A stretch of 64,000 bases of DNA, taken from NCBI GenBank assembly GCA_963695805.1, contig CAVOHV010000003.1:310001-374000 (forward strand), written 5' to 3'. The notes under the pieces are model-generated. The model saw only the letters and a program-made list of their open reading frames with translations, was not told the DNA's origin and made no database searches. Source of the stretch: DASUPK01 sp963695805 (GTDB lineage: Bacteria > Actinomycetota > Thermoleophilia > Solirubrobacterales > 70-9). The number at the start of each line of letters is the position of its first letter. The first letter of the stretch is position 1. This document shows, piece after piece, positions 56,779 through 64,000 of the stretch. Both the position numbers and the translations under genes were made by a program.

Positions 56779-57794
56779 GGAGTCGGTCGCGACTCACGGG
56801 TCTGGCGGCGGCCCTCGCGGCTGCGGCGACGCTCGCGTTGGGCCTGGCCGCCTGTGGGAGTGGTGACGATCCGTCGACCGGGTCGGCGTCCAACCCGCAG
56901 CCCTTCAGCCTCGAGCTCGACTGGTACGTGAACCCCGATCACGCTGGGATCTACACCGCGCTCGAGCGCGACTTCTTCAGGCAGGCCGGCCTGGACCTCG
57001 ACCCGCAGACGCCGTCGGACCCCTCGGCGCCGATCAAGGAGGTCGCCGCCGGCCGCGTGGACCTGGCGATCTCATATGAGCCCGAGGTGCTGCTCGCGGC
57101 CGACAAGGGACTGGACGTCGAGGCGGTCGGTGCCTTGGTCGATTCGCCACTCACCTCTCTGATCTCGCTTCCGGAGGGCGGGATCGCCTCCGCCGCTGAC
57201 CTGAACGGAATGACCGTCGGAACGGCGGGGATCCCCTACCAGAGCGACTACCTCGAGACGATCTTGCAGACGGCCGGCCTCTCTCCCTCGTCGGCAAAGG
57301 AGGTCAACGTCGGCCTCAACCTGCTGCCCGCGTTGATCGGTGGCCGGGTGGACGCGATCCTCGGCGGGTTCCAGAACATCGAGGGCGTCGACCTGCGGTT
57401 GCGGGGCCTCGACCCCCGCATCGTGCCGGTCGACCAGCTCGGCGTCCCGACCTATGACGAGCTCGTGCTGGTCGCCCGCAAGTCGACGGTCGATGACCAT
57501 CCGGAGGCCATCCGCGCCTTCATCGAGGCTCTCGCGCAGGGCACCGACTACGCCCGGGCACACCCGCAGGAGGCGGCCAACGCGGTCCTGTCCGCCGGCA
57601 AGGGCCTCGATCCGATGCAGACCAGGTCCGAGGTCGCGGCCACCCTGCCGTTGCTGGCACCGCGGCAGGGCCGCCCTTACGGGTATATGGACCCCAACGC
57701 GTGGGGGGCCTACGCCCAGTGGATGGCTGGGCACGACCTGATCTCGAGCGCGCCGGCGCCATCAGCGGTCCTCACGAACGAGCTGCTGCCCTAA
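56775..57794 (+). CDS. thiY: NMT1/THI5-like periplasmic binding lipoprotein of the pyrimidine-precursor importer
   Basis: A 339-residue lipoprotein with signal and lipobox (LALGLAAC). The mature part begins FSLELDWYVNPDHAGIYTAL, the NMT1/THI5 signature, followed by VDLAISYEPEVLLA, NGMTVGTAGIPYQSDYLETI and EVNVGLNLLPALIGGRVDAI. Family members bind thiamine-pyrimidine degradation products such as formylaminopyrimidine. The riboswitch upstream supports a thiamine-pathway substrate. Last gene of the operon. Confidence 0.92.
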   Translation: MRSRSRLTGLAAALAAAATLALGLAACGSGDDPSTGSASNPQPFSLELDWYVNPDHAGIYTALERDFFRQAGLDLDPQTPSDPSAPIKEVAAGRVDLAISYEPEVLLAADKGLDVEAVGALVDSPLTSLISLPEGGIASAADLNGMTVGTAGIPYQSDYLETILQTAGLSPSSAKEVNVGLNLLPALIGGRVDAILGGFQNIEGVDLRLRGLDPRIVPVDQLGVPTYDELVLVARKSTVDDHPEAIRAFIEALAQGTDYARAHPQEAANAVLSAGKGLDPMQTRSEVAATLPLLAPRQGRPYGYMDPNAWGAYAQWMAGHDLISSAPAPSAVLTNELLP

Positions 57795-57825
57795 ACGCGG
57801 ACCAGCTCTAGAAACCCGACTTCGA

Positions 57826-58428
57826 TCAGCCCCGTTTCCGCCGCCGGTACTCGCGTGCCTTAGAGCGGGAGCCGCATGTCGACATCGAGCACCAGCTGCC
57901 GCTCTGGTTGCGACTGTGGTCGTAGAACGCCCAGCCGCAATGGACGCCCCGGCAAGCCTTGAGACGCAACCAGCTTCCATCGATCTGAGCCACCGCGACC
58001 ATGCTCGCGAGCGAGCCCATGGCCGCCTCGAAGCCGCGTCCTCTCGAGGTGAGCCCGGGGCTGGCATCAGTGCCGAAGCGGACATCCAGTGCGGTGCGGC
58101 CGAGAACGCGGTTGAGCCGCTCGATCGCCTCATTGTCCTGGATCGCGCCGTTGTTGACGAAAAGCAGGGCACGCAGCCCCTCGCGGACATCCAGCGCGCG
58201 TTTCAGATCACCCGTTGTGAGTTCGGTGCCAGTTTCGAGCAGCCGGCGTTCTGTGAGCCACGCGGCGATCTCGGAAGGACTACGAAGCTGCTCTTCGAGC
58301 TCGTGGTCCAGGTCCCAGCGGCTGTTGACGAACGCCTGAACGATCCCGAGGTCGCCCGGCGCCGGAGCCCTCTCGCCAGGCTGGCGCTCGGTGTGGCGCG
58401 GCGTCGGGGAGGGAGCGGTCTTGGTCAC
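57826..58428 (-). CDS. CGNR zinc finger DNA-binding protein
   Basis: About 200 residues from the GTG at 58428 (preceded by GGGAAGC); a TTG at 58464 is possible but lies inside an inverted repeat. N-terminal region is helical (LGIVQAFVNSRWDLDHELEE; ALDVREGLRALLFVNNG). The C-terminal zinc finger is CRGVHCGWAFYDHSRN then WCSMSTCGSRSKARE, with CGSR instead of CGNR. Members are stress-linked regulators. Divergent from the sigma factor. Confidence 0.85.
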   Translation of the reverse strand: MTKTAPSPTPRHTERQPGERAPAPGDLGIVQAFVNSRWDLDHELEEQLRSPSEIAAWLTERRLLETGTELTTGDLKRALDVREGLRALLFVNNGAIQDNEAIERLNRVLGRTALDVRFGTDASPGLTSRGRGFEAAMGSLASMVAVAQIDGSWLRLKACRGVHCGWAFYDHSRNQSGSWCSMSTCGSRSKAREYRRRKRG

Positions 58429-58451
58429 AGCTTCCCGCGGGAGTCTAGCGT

Positions 58452-58484
58452 GCGTCACCACCAAACTACATACACCGGTGACGC
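58452..58484. promoter_or_regulatory. Inverted repeat in the divergent CGNR-sigma promoter region
   Basis: GCGTCACC (58452-58459) and GGTGACGC (58477-58484) are perfect complements separated by 17 bp of AT-richer sequence. The spacing puts the arms one face apart over a likely promoter. Possible operator of the adjacent CGNR protein. Confidence 0.5.
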
Positions 58485-59197
58485 TGTGTTACGGTGGCCG
58501 TCCGTTGTCAAGGCAGCAGAGGAAAGACAGGCGCGCACGGCGGCGAGGAATCGAGCGCGAATACGCGCGATTGGTCGAGGGCCACAGGGACGAGCTTCAC
58601 GCCCATTCGCGCCGCATCCTGCGCTCGCCAGAGGACGCAGAGGACGCCCTGCAGGAAGCGCTGGTCAGGGCCTGGAGAGCGCTACCCGGGTTCGAGGGCC
58701 GAAGCTCGCTGCGAAGCTGGCTCTACCGGATCGTCACCAACACCTCGCTGGATGAAATCCACCACCGTCCGAAGCGGGTCGTGCCGATCGACCTGGACGA
58801 CCCGGGTTCAGCGACGCACTGGCACACCGAGGCCCATGGCCCGACAGCCGAGCGCCACTATCTCACTCGCGAGGACTTCGAGCGAGCCCTGGTCGTCGCC
58901 ATGCGCCTTCTTCCCCCGAGGCAGCGGGCGGTGCTCATCCTCCGTGAGGCACTCGGGTTCTCCGCGCGGGAAACCGCAGCCAAGCTGGGCACCAGCGTGG
59001 CGGCGACGAACAGCTCGCTGCAACGCGCTCGCGCGAGGATCAAAGGGTTGGACGATGACCTCAGTGAGGAGACGGCGCGCTCGCTCGAGGACGGCCGACT
59101 GCGGGAGCTCGTGGAGCGCCACGCCGAGGCCTGGGAGCGCAAGGACGTCGACCGCCTCGTCGGAATGCTGGCGGAAGAGGGGTCGCTGCCGCGCTAA
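58478..59197 (+). CDS. ECF-type sigma factor, C-terminal SnoaL domain missing
   Basis: About 239 residues from GTG 58478 (TTG 58505 is an alternative). Region 2: HAHSRRILRSPEDAEDALQE, ALVRAWRALPG; region 3/4: LLPPRQRAVLILREALGFSA and AAKLGTSVAATNSSLQRARA. After this comes VERHAEAWERKDVDRLVGML, the opening helix of a SnoaL-like domain, and then a stop at LAEEGSLPR. SigG/ECF56-like relatives carry a full domain, so this copy looks truncated; the stop is 6 bp from the convergent alkA stop. Confidence 0.82.
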   Translation: MTLCYGGRPLSRQQRKDRRARRRGIEREYARLVEGHRDELHAHSRRILRSPEDAEDALQEALVRAWRALPGFEGRSSLRSWLYRIVTNTSLDEIHHRPKRVVPIDLDDPGSATHWHTEAHGPTAERHYLTREDFERALVVAMRLLPPRQRAVLILREALGFSARETAAKLGTSVAATNSSLQRARARIKGLDDDLSEETARSLEDGRLRELVERHAEAWERKDVDRLVGMLAEEGSLPR

Positions 59198-59202
59198 CGC
59201 GC

Positions 59203-60180
59203 CTAGGCGGCCAATCTCGCCGCCGGTCCCGCTCTCATCGCCTTGTGCCAGCCCGCCAGGGCGAAGGTTCCGGCCAGCCCCCGGAAGGGTGCGTAGGGCG
59301 CGAAGTACTCATCGACCTCCTCGACGGTGGCGCGGCGGCCAAGGCCCTCCAGGTAGCCGACGAGCTTCACGTAGGCGAGGTCCCCGGCGGGCAGCGAGTC
59401 GGGGTCGCCGCGCCCGTGGAAGCCGAGGCACTGGACGGTCCAGGGACCGATCTCAGGGATCGCGAGCAGGCGGCGGTCGCCGTCGGGATCGAAGAGGTCC
59501 GCCCGTCCCTTCGCGACCTCCCGCGCACAGTGCACCATCGCCTGCGAACGGCCCTGGCTCAGGTCCATCGAGGCGAGCTCGGCCGGCGCGCGACCGGCGA
59601 TGACCGCAGCGGAGGGAAGGTCTCGCAGGAGCATCGGCCCCCAGCCGCGCCGCGGCGATGGGCCATCGGGCGGCAGATGCGAGGGCGCCCAGCGGCGCAC
59701 TATCCGCCGCTGGATCTCACCGGCGCGGGAACCCTCGATCAGTTGCTCGGTGATCGCCCAGCAGAGCGCCTCCCACGGCCAGGGCCGGCGGCGCGGCCTG
59801 ACCCACGGCTTGTGATGGATCGCCGGCCCGAGCAGGGGATCGCGCTTGAACGCGTCGTAGAACTCCCCCATCTCCTCCAGAACCGCGAGCGAGAACCGGG
59901 TCCGCTCGACCGCGATGGCGAGCTCCTCCTCGCCGGCGCCGGCCACCTGCTCCTCCACGACGACCTGATGCTCCACCTCCGCCGGCTCGACCGATTCCGC
60001 GCGGATGTGGACATAGCCTGCCCGGGTCTGCCAGCTGCGGGTGCGGACGGGGCGCCCCCTGACGTGCGTGAGGCGCTCGAGCACCCCGCCGTGAGAGCGC
60101 AGCACGCCGTCGCGGCCGCGAGAGAGCCGCATGCGGTAGGGCCAGCGGGGCTGCACCCGCTCCTCGATGACCGGCGACAC
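59203..60180 (-). CDS. alkA: DNA-3-methyladenine glycosylase II
   Basis: A 325-residue HhH-GPD base-excision repair enzyme from GTG 60180. The helix-hairpin-helix is LLAIPEIGPWTVQCLGFHG, and the catalytic Asp follows in GDPDSLPAGDLAYVKLVG. The first half is the AlkA-type barrel-helical region, with PWEALCWAITEQLIEGSRAG (the conserved Q) at the domain start. It removes alkylated bases. A small membrane protein gene ends 10 bp upstream on the same strand. Confidence 0.9.
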   Translation of the reverse strand: MSPVIEERVQPRWPYRMRLSRGRDGVLRSHGGVLERLTHVRGRPVRTRSWQTRAGYVHIRAESVEPAEVEHQVVVEEQVAGAGEEELAIAVERTRFSLAVLEEMGEFYDAFKRDPLLGPAIHHKPWVRPRRRPWPWEALCWAITEQLIEGSRAGEIQRRIVRRWAPSHLPPDGPSPRRGWGPMLLRDLPSAAVIAGRAPAELASMDLSQGRSQAMVHCAREVAKGRADLFDPDGDRRLLAIPEIGPWTVQCLGFHGRGDPDSLPAGDLAYVKLVGYLEGLGRRATVEEVDEYFAPYAPFRGLAGTFALAGWHKAMRAGPAARLAA

Positions 60181-60190
60181 GGGGGGCGGG

Positions 60191-60484
60191 CTAGCGGCCG
60201 AGGACGTGAACGTCGACCAGGAAGCTGCGGCTGGCGACGACCTTCTCGCGCCGCCGGAACAGGCCTCGCCTGGGCGGGCGCCTCGGCGCCCGGGACGCGG
60301 CCCGGGCGATCGCGACGACCGCGACACCCGCGGCGGCACCGCCGGCCGCGGCCACCACAACGGGGACCTCATGGCCCCAGAGCTCGATCGTGCGAGTCTC
60401 GGCGCGGACCGGCAGCGGCCGCACCGGCTCCGCCTCGATCAGCTCCGGCTCCTCGGTCTTCTCGGGATCGGTCATCGCTGGCAT
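60191..60484 (-). CDS. Small membrane protein of unknown function
   Basis: A 97-residue protein: acidic N-terminus (MTDPEKTEEPELIEAEP), one hydrophobic helix (VPVVVAAAGGAAAGVAVVAI) and a basic Arg-rich stretch before FLVDVHVLGR. ATG 60484 or 60475. Ten bp upstream of alkA, so probably co-transcribed. Not recognised. Confidence 0.6.
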   Translation of the reverse strand: MPAMTDPEKTEEPELIEAEPVRPLPVRAETRTIELWGHEVPVVVAAAGGAAAGVAVVAIARAASRAPRRPPRRGLFRRREKVVASRSFLVDVHVLGR

Positions 60485-60549
60485 CCTAAGACCACGTCAA
60501 GACCCTTTCCGTTTCCTCCACGCTCAGTCCGGGAAGATCTGAGACGCCA

Positions 60550-60999
60550 ATGGCAGACTTCCAGCTCACAAGTATCGCGTTCAACGACGGGCAGCCGATC
60601 CCCCGGAAGTACTCCTGTGAGGGCGACAATCTCTCGCCGCCCCTGGATTGGAGCGCGCCGCCCGAGGGAACGCGATCTCTCGCGCTGGTCGTCCACGATC
60701 CCGACGCTCCGATCGGAGACTTCACTCACTGGGTCGCCTGGAACATCGACCCCCTGGATGGCGGCCTCGAGGAGGGTGCCCATCCGCCGGCGGAGGGCAC
60801 CAGCGGCTTCGGCGAGAACGGCTACGGCGGGCCGTGCCCCCCGCCGGGAGACGGAGCCCACCGCTACCAGCACGAGCTCTTCGCGCTCGACACGGTGCTT
60901 GACCTGGAGCCTGAGTCGAGCCGCGACCAGCTCGAAGATGCGATGGAGGGACACGTGCTGGGAGGCGCCGAGCTGGTCGGGACCTACGAGCGGACCTAG
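60550..60999 (+). CDS. YbhB/YbcL family phosphatidylethanolamine-binding-like protein
   Basis: A 149-residue PEBP-fold protein. Signatures: IPRKYSCEGDNLSPPLDWSA, RSLALVVHDPDAPIGDFTHW, WVAWNIDPLDGGLEEG, GYGGPCPPPGDGAHRYQHEL, the anion-pocket motifs, and a C-terminal helix. Function in bacteria is unclear. ATG start. Its stop overlaps that of the convergent gene (CTAG at 60996-60999). Confidence 0.9.
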   Translation: MADFQLTSIAFNDGQPIPRKYSCEGDNLSPPLDWSAPPEGTRSLALVVHDPDAPIGDFTHWVAWNIDPLDGGLEEGAHPPAEGTSGFGENGYGGPCPPPGDGAHRYQHELFALDTVLDLEPESSRDQLEDAMEGHVLGGAELVGTYERT

Positions 61000-62129
61000 A
61001 CCGACTTCTCGTAGAGCCGGTAGCGCTTGACGATCTCGCCGCCCATCCCCTCCATGGCGCGGTTCATCGGCTCGTTCGTCTCCAGGATCCAGCCCTGGTC
61101 ACCGGCCTTCTGAGGCGTCGCCTTGGCAGTCTCGACGTGGAGGACGTAGAAGCGCGCGGCGATGCCTGTGTGCTGGTACTCGGGCTTCACTCCCAGCGCG
61201 AAGACGCGGACCCGGTCCACCTTGCCCTTGCCGAGCAGGAAGCGCAGCCAGCCGAAGGGGAGCAGCCGCCCATTCATCTTCCTGGTCACCTGGTTGATGT
61301 CGGGAAGGGTCAGGGCTGCGCCGAGGGTCTCTCCGTCCCGCTCGGCCACGAACGTCCAGCGCTCGTCGAGGATCTGCTTCAGGTTCTGGGCCTGGAAGCG
61401 GACCTCCTCCTCGGTGACCGGGACGAACCCCCAGTTCTTCTCCCAGGCCGAGTTGTAGACCTCCATAAAGCGTCCGATCTCCGCCTCGAGGTCGCGTTTG
61501 TTCATGTTGCGGACCGTGATCCCGTGCTCGGACTCGACCTTGTCGGCAACGGCGTGGATTGCGTCGTGGAAGCGGTCGCCCTGCTTCAGCTCCCCCAGCG
61601 AGAGCCACCACATCAGGAGGTCCATCGTCTTGCCGTAGCCGAGGGCCTCGAGCCTCTCCGCGTAGTAGGGCGGATGCCAGGGCTCGAGGATCATCGGATC
61701 GACCTCGTAACCCTCGACCAGCAGCCCGCACTCGTCGTTGGTCGTGAAGTCCATCGGGCCGATCAGCCGCTCGCGCCCACGCTGACGGACCCAGTCCTCG
61801 GCCGTTCCCAGCAGCGCCTCGAAGACCTCCGGATCGTCCTCGGCCTCGATGAAGCCGAATTGCCCGTCCCTGCCGCCCTGGAACTCGTCCCAGCGGCGGT
61901 CCACCTGCGCCGTGATCCGTCCCACGGGCTGATCGTCCCGCCAGGCGAGGAAGTACTCCGCCTCGGCATGGTCGAAGTAGGGGTTTTTCTCCCTGTTCAG
62001 GAATTGCTTGCGCTCGAAGATCAGCGGCGGTACCCAGGGGGTCCCCTCGTGGAGGCGGAACGGGAGCTTGATAAACCGGTTGAGCTCGCGGCGGCCCTGC
62101 ACGGGCCGTACCTCGACTGAGCCTGGCAC
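60996..62129 (-). CDS. GNAT-fold acyltransferase resembling bacterial ceramide synthase
   Basis: A 377-residue protein: VEVRPVQGRRELNRFIKLPF, EGTPWVPPLIFERKQFLNRE, YFDHAEAEYFLAWRDDQPVG and RITAQVDRRWDEFQGG at the N-terminus, then LIGPMDFTTNDECGLLVEGY, EPWHPPYYAERLEALGYGK and C-terminal ALGVKPEYQHTGIAARFYVL (acetyl-CoA/acyl loop region). Two half-GNAT lobes. This size and N-terminus fit the long GNAT-like acyltransferases that include bacterial ceramide synthase (bCerS). It is divergent from a serine-palmitoyltransferase-like gene, which supports that role, but enzyme identity is inference. GTG start. Confidence 0.72.
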   Translation of the reverse strand: MPGSVEVRPVQGRRELNRFIKLPFRLHEGTPWVPPLIFERKQFLNREKNPYFDHAEAEYFLAWRDDQPVGRITAQVDRRWDEFQGGRDGQFGFIEAEDDPEVFEALLGTAEDWVRQRGRERLIGPMDFTTNDECGLLVEGYEVDPMILEPWHPPYYAERLEALGYGKTMDLLMWWLSLGELKQGDRFHDAIHAVADKVESEHGITVRNMNKRDLEAEIGRFMEVYNSAWEKNWGFVPVTEEEVRFQAQNLKQILDERWTFVAERDGETLGAALTLPDINQVTRKMNGRLLPFGWLRFLLGKGKVDRVRVFALGVKPEYQHTGIAARFYVLHVETAKATPQKAGDQGWILETNEPMNRAMEGMGGEIVKRYRLYEKSV

Positions 62130-62183
62130 GGCTGGGGACCGTACAAGGTGCGAGACTCCCAGAGCATGTCCGACTCCACCCTT

Positions 62184-62215
62184 GACGCGAGGGCGCGCGA
62201 TAGCGCGACCCGTTT
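62184..62215 (-). repeat. Palindromic repeat copy before the alpha-oxoamine synthase gene (short form)
   Basis: Minus orientation: AAACGGGTCGCGC, TATC, GCGCGCCCTCGCGTC. Stem GCGC/GCGC. It lies in the 87-bp gap between two divergent genes and directly precedes the preferred start GTG at 62217. Confidence 0.85.
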
Positions 62216-62216
62216 A

Positions 62217-63452
62217 GTGTCGGACGTCTTCGAGAAGGCCCGCACACACGACCGGGCCGAGCAGCTCGAAGCCGCCAAGCAGGCAGATCTCCTCCCTTAT
62301 TTTCGGATCCTGGAGTCGCAGGCCGGCCCCGTGGTCGAGATGGAGGGGCGCGAGACGATCATGCTCGGCTCCAACAACTACCTGGGGCTGACGACCGACG
62401 ACCGGGTCAAGCAGGCGGCGCGGGATGCCCTCGAGCAGTACGGGACCGGCGTCACGGGGTCGCGGCTGCTGAACGGCACCACCCCGCTCCACGTGGAGCT
62501 CGAACGCGAGCTGGCCGACTGGATGGGCACGGAGGACGTGATCGTCTACACGACCGGCTACCAGTCGAACCTCGGCGCCATCAGCGCGATCCTCGAGCCT
62601 GGCGACACCGTCATCTGCGATGCCGGCGACCACGCCTCGATCCTCGACGGGTGCAAGCTCTCCGGCGCCCGCCTTAGGCCCTTCCGCCACAACCGGATGG
62701 ACAAGCTGGAGACGATGCTGGAAAGGGCCGTCGCCGACGGCAGCGGCACCCTCGTCGTGGTCGACGGCGTCTTCTCCATGGAGGGGGACGTGTGTGACCT
62801 GCCGCCGATCGTCGAGCTCTGTCGTCGCTACGGCGCGCGGCTGATGGTGGACGAGGCGCATGGTGTCGGGGTCCTGGGCAGGCGCGGAGCCGGTGCCAGC
62901 GAGCTCTTCGGCCTTGAGGACGAGGTCGACCTGCGCATGGGGACCTTCTCGAAGAGCCTCGCCTCCTGTGGCGGCTTCATCGCCGGCTCCGAGGAGGTGA
63001 TCGAGTATCTGCGGATCGCCTCCCGCTCCTTCATCTTCAGCGCGTCCACCGTTCCGGCCGCCGTCGGCGCCGCGCTCGGGGCGCTGCGGATCATCCGCTC
63101 CGAGGGGCCCGAGCTGATGTCCCGCCTGCTCGAGAACGCCGCCTATCTGCGGCAGGGCTTACGCGATCTGGGGCTGAAGGTCGTGGAGCCGGGCACCCTG
63201 CCGGACGGAACGGAGGCCACCACCCCGGTGGTGCCGGTGATCGTGGGCGAGGACTGGCAGGCGGTGCTGCTCTGGAAGGCGCTCTTCGAAGCCGGCGTCT
63301 ACACCAACGTCGCGCTACACCCCGCGGTGCCGCCCGGTGGCGCGCTTCTTCGGACCAGCCTGATGGCAACCCACGAGCGGACCCACCTCGACAGAGCACT
63401 CGGGATCTTCGCCGACGTGATCAAGGGTTTCCCGGACCTGCCGACGGGGTAA
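62217..63452 (+). CDS. Alpha-oxoamine synthase (serine palmitoyltransferase / KBL / AONS family)
   Basis: A 411-residue PLP enzyme that condenses an amino acid with an acyl-CoA or acyl-ACP. It starts VSDVFEKARTHDRAEQLEAA; an upstream GTG at 62148 is in frame but would include repeat-encoded residues. Motifs: LGSNNYLGLTTDDRV, GTGVTGSRLLNGTTPLHVEL, GDHASILDG, VDGVFSMEGDVCDL, VDEAHGVGVLGRRG and the PLP Lys in GTFSKSLASCGGFIAG. Divergent from a bCerS-like gene, which favours serine palmitoyltransferase; 2-amino-3-oxobutyrate ligase or bioF are alternatives. Confidence 0.85.
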   Translation: MSDVFEKARTHDRAEQLEAAKQADLLPYFRILESQAGPVVEMEGRETIMLGSNNYLGLTTDDRVKQAARDALEQYGTGVTGSRLLNGTTPLHVELERELADWMGTEDVIVYTTGYQSNLGAISAILEPGDTVICDAGDHASILDGCKLSGARLRPFRHNRMDKLETMLERAVADGSGTLVVVDGVFSMEGDVCDLPPIVELCRRYGARLMVDEAHGVGVLGRRGAGASELFGLEDEVDLRMGTFSKSLASCGGFIAGSEEVIEYLRIASRSFIFSASTVPAAVGAALGALRIIRSEGPELMSRLLENAAYLRQGLRDLGLKVVEPGTLPDGTEATTPVVPVIVGEDWQAVLLWKALFEAGVYTNVALHPAVPPGGALLRTSLMATHERTHLDRALGIFADVIKGFPDLPTG

Positions 63453-63756
63453 GTGGAATGTTTCGTCCGGCTTCACCGCCGAACGAATCGCGAGAGTCCT
63501 TGGACGGTCCGGATGGACGGGCGATCCCCTCTCGGACAAAAGATCTGCTCTTAGCGGACGAGATGATTTTTTGGGTGTTGACCGTCGGCTCGCGAGGCGT
63601 ATAAGTTTCGACCTCGCCGCGCGCTTCCGGGGCAGGGAGCGGACAGGATGCGAAGGAGAGGACCCGTCCACTTCCCCCGGGCTCGAAAGAGCAGTTGGGG
63701 GCACGTCGGCCGTAACGACCCGCCAACAATTCCTGACCTAGCAGGAGGGAGAACTT
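63453..63756. other. Intergenic region with terminator-like hairpin and structured mihF leader
   Basis: After the synthase stop, TTCGTCCGGC and GCCGAACGAA (63462-63487) form a 10-bp stem with one mismatch, a likely terminator. The mihF leader (about 63612-63756) holds a GNRA-type hairpin (GCTC-GAAA-GAGC, 63681-63692) inside a CCCCC/GGGGG stem (63674-63701). GGAGGGAG is the ribosome site before the ATG. No other gene is seen. Confidence 0.55.
63578..63605 (+). promoter_or_regulatory. Probable housekeeping promoter of mihF
   Basis: TTGACC (63578-63583) and TATAAG (63600-63605) are separated by 16 bp, close to the sigma-70 consensus. A transcript from here would have a leader near 145 nt. Confidence 0.65.
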
Positions 63757-64000
63757 ATGTCTGCTGCCTCGACGATTGCGCCTGTCCGCCCGCTTTCCAT
63801 GCCTCGTCGGCGCATCGAGCCGACGATCGTCGACCACCAGAACGACCAGAGAGAGAAGACGAAGAAGGGGGGAACCTCTCAGTGCATGGAGGCCCTCGCC
63901 CGCGCCAACGAGGTCCGCCTCGCCCGCGCCGCCCTGAAGCGCGAGATCTCCGCCGGCCGTCGCAACATCACAGAAGTGATCACGGAGTCCCCGTGGGAGG
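63757..64000 (+). CDS. mihF: Actinobacterial integration host factor (mIHF), N-terminal part
   Basis: The first 81 codons run off the right edge. After a basic N-terminal extension (RRRIEPTIVDHQND; QREKTKKGG) comes CMEALARANEVRLARAALKR and EISAGRRNITEVITE, the helical start of mIHF, a nucleoid-associated DNA-binding protein of Actinobacteria. The remaining part should hold the helix-two-turn-helix. ATG preceded by AGGAGGGAG. Leader and promoter are recognisable upstream. Confidence 0.85.
   Translation, partial: MSAASTIAPVRPLSMPRRRIEPTIVDHQNDQREKTKKGGTSQCMEALARANEVRLARAALKREISAGRRNITEVITESPWE

Overview
The window is a gene-dense, GC-rich chromosomal segment from an actinobacterium. The content (partial actinobacterial integration host factor gene at the right end, ClpC, a tilS-hpt-ftsH-fol block, many GTG/TTG starts, a DUF4331 protein, zinc-ribbon cyclases) fits a soil-type Thermoleophilia/Solirubrobacterales-like lineage; the phylum is fairly safe, the order is inference. 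No rRNA, tRNA, CRISPR array, phage or transposase gene was recognised.

Layout: 1-9.5 kb holds a partial DUF4331 gene, clpC, greA-lysS, an alpha/beta hydrolase with a P-domain protein, dusB and coaX. 9.5-17.5 kb is the conserved housekeeping block tilS-hpt-ftsH followed by folP, folB and folK, with hydrolase and transferase genes wedged between. 17.5-26.3 kb has a MerR-headed nucleotide cyclase, a nucleoside phosphorylase, a large secreted wall hydrolase (SLT + M23 + M15), and an MFS exporter with its MarR regulator and shared operator sites. 26.3-33 kb covers a sirtuin, a fused HAD-ECH beta-oxidation enzyme, GNATs, PadR, ExoD and an acyl-CoA dehydrogenase under a TetR-type palindrome. 33-47.8 kb has peroxiredoxins, two Ca2+/cation exchangers, a lipoprotein, a giant cyclase-ATPase-TPR protein, an EVE/DUF2203 run, PPK2 and a MoxR-VWA pair. 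47.8-50 kb is a patch of gene decay: a frameshifted epoxide hydrolase and an alpha/beta hydrolase cut by an in-frame TAG. 50-55 kb has msrA between direct repeats, an ECF41-type sigma factor with its target operon and a matching promoter, and CHAD and CYTH genes. 55-58 kb is a TPP-riboswitch-controlled pyrimidine-precursor ABC transporter. 58-64 kb holds a CGNR regulator facing a truncated sigma factor, alkA, PEBP, a divergent pair resembling bacterial ceramide synthase and serine palmitoyltransferase, and the start of mihF.

The most striking feature is an interspersed palindromic repeat, about 32-48 bp, present in 14 copies (12 clear, 2 diverged). It starts AAACGGGTTGC, folds into a stem with a conserved unpaired base, and ends GCACCCTCGCATCTAGA. 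Copies sit at gene junctions, supply stop codons or the last residues of neighbouring proteins (tails of the form DAR-V/A), and in one case lie in frame inside an alpha/beta hydrolase. Stem pairs change together between copies. No mobilising enzyme is visible in the window.
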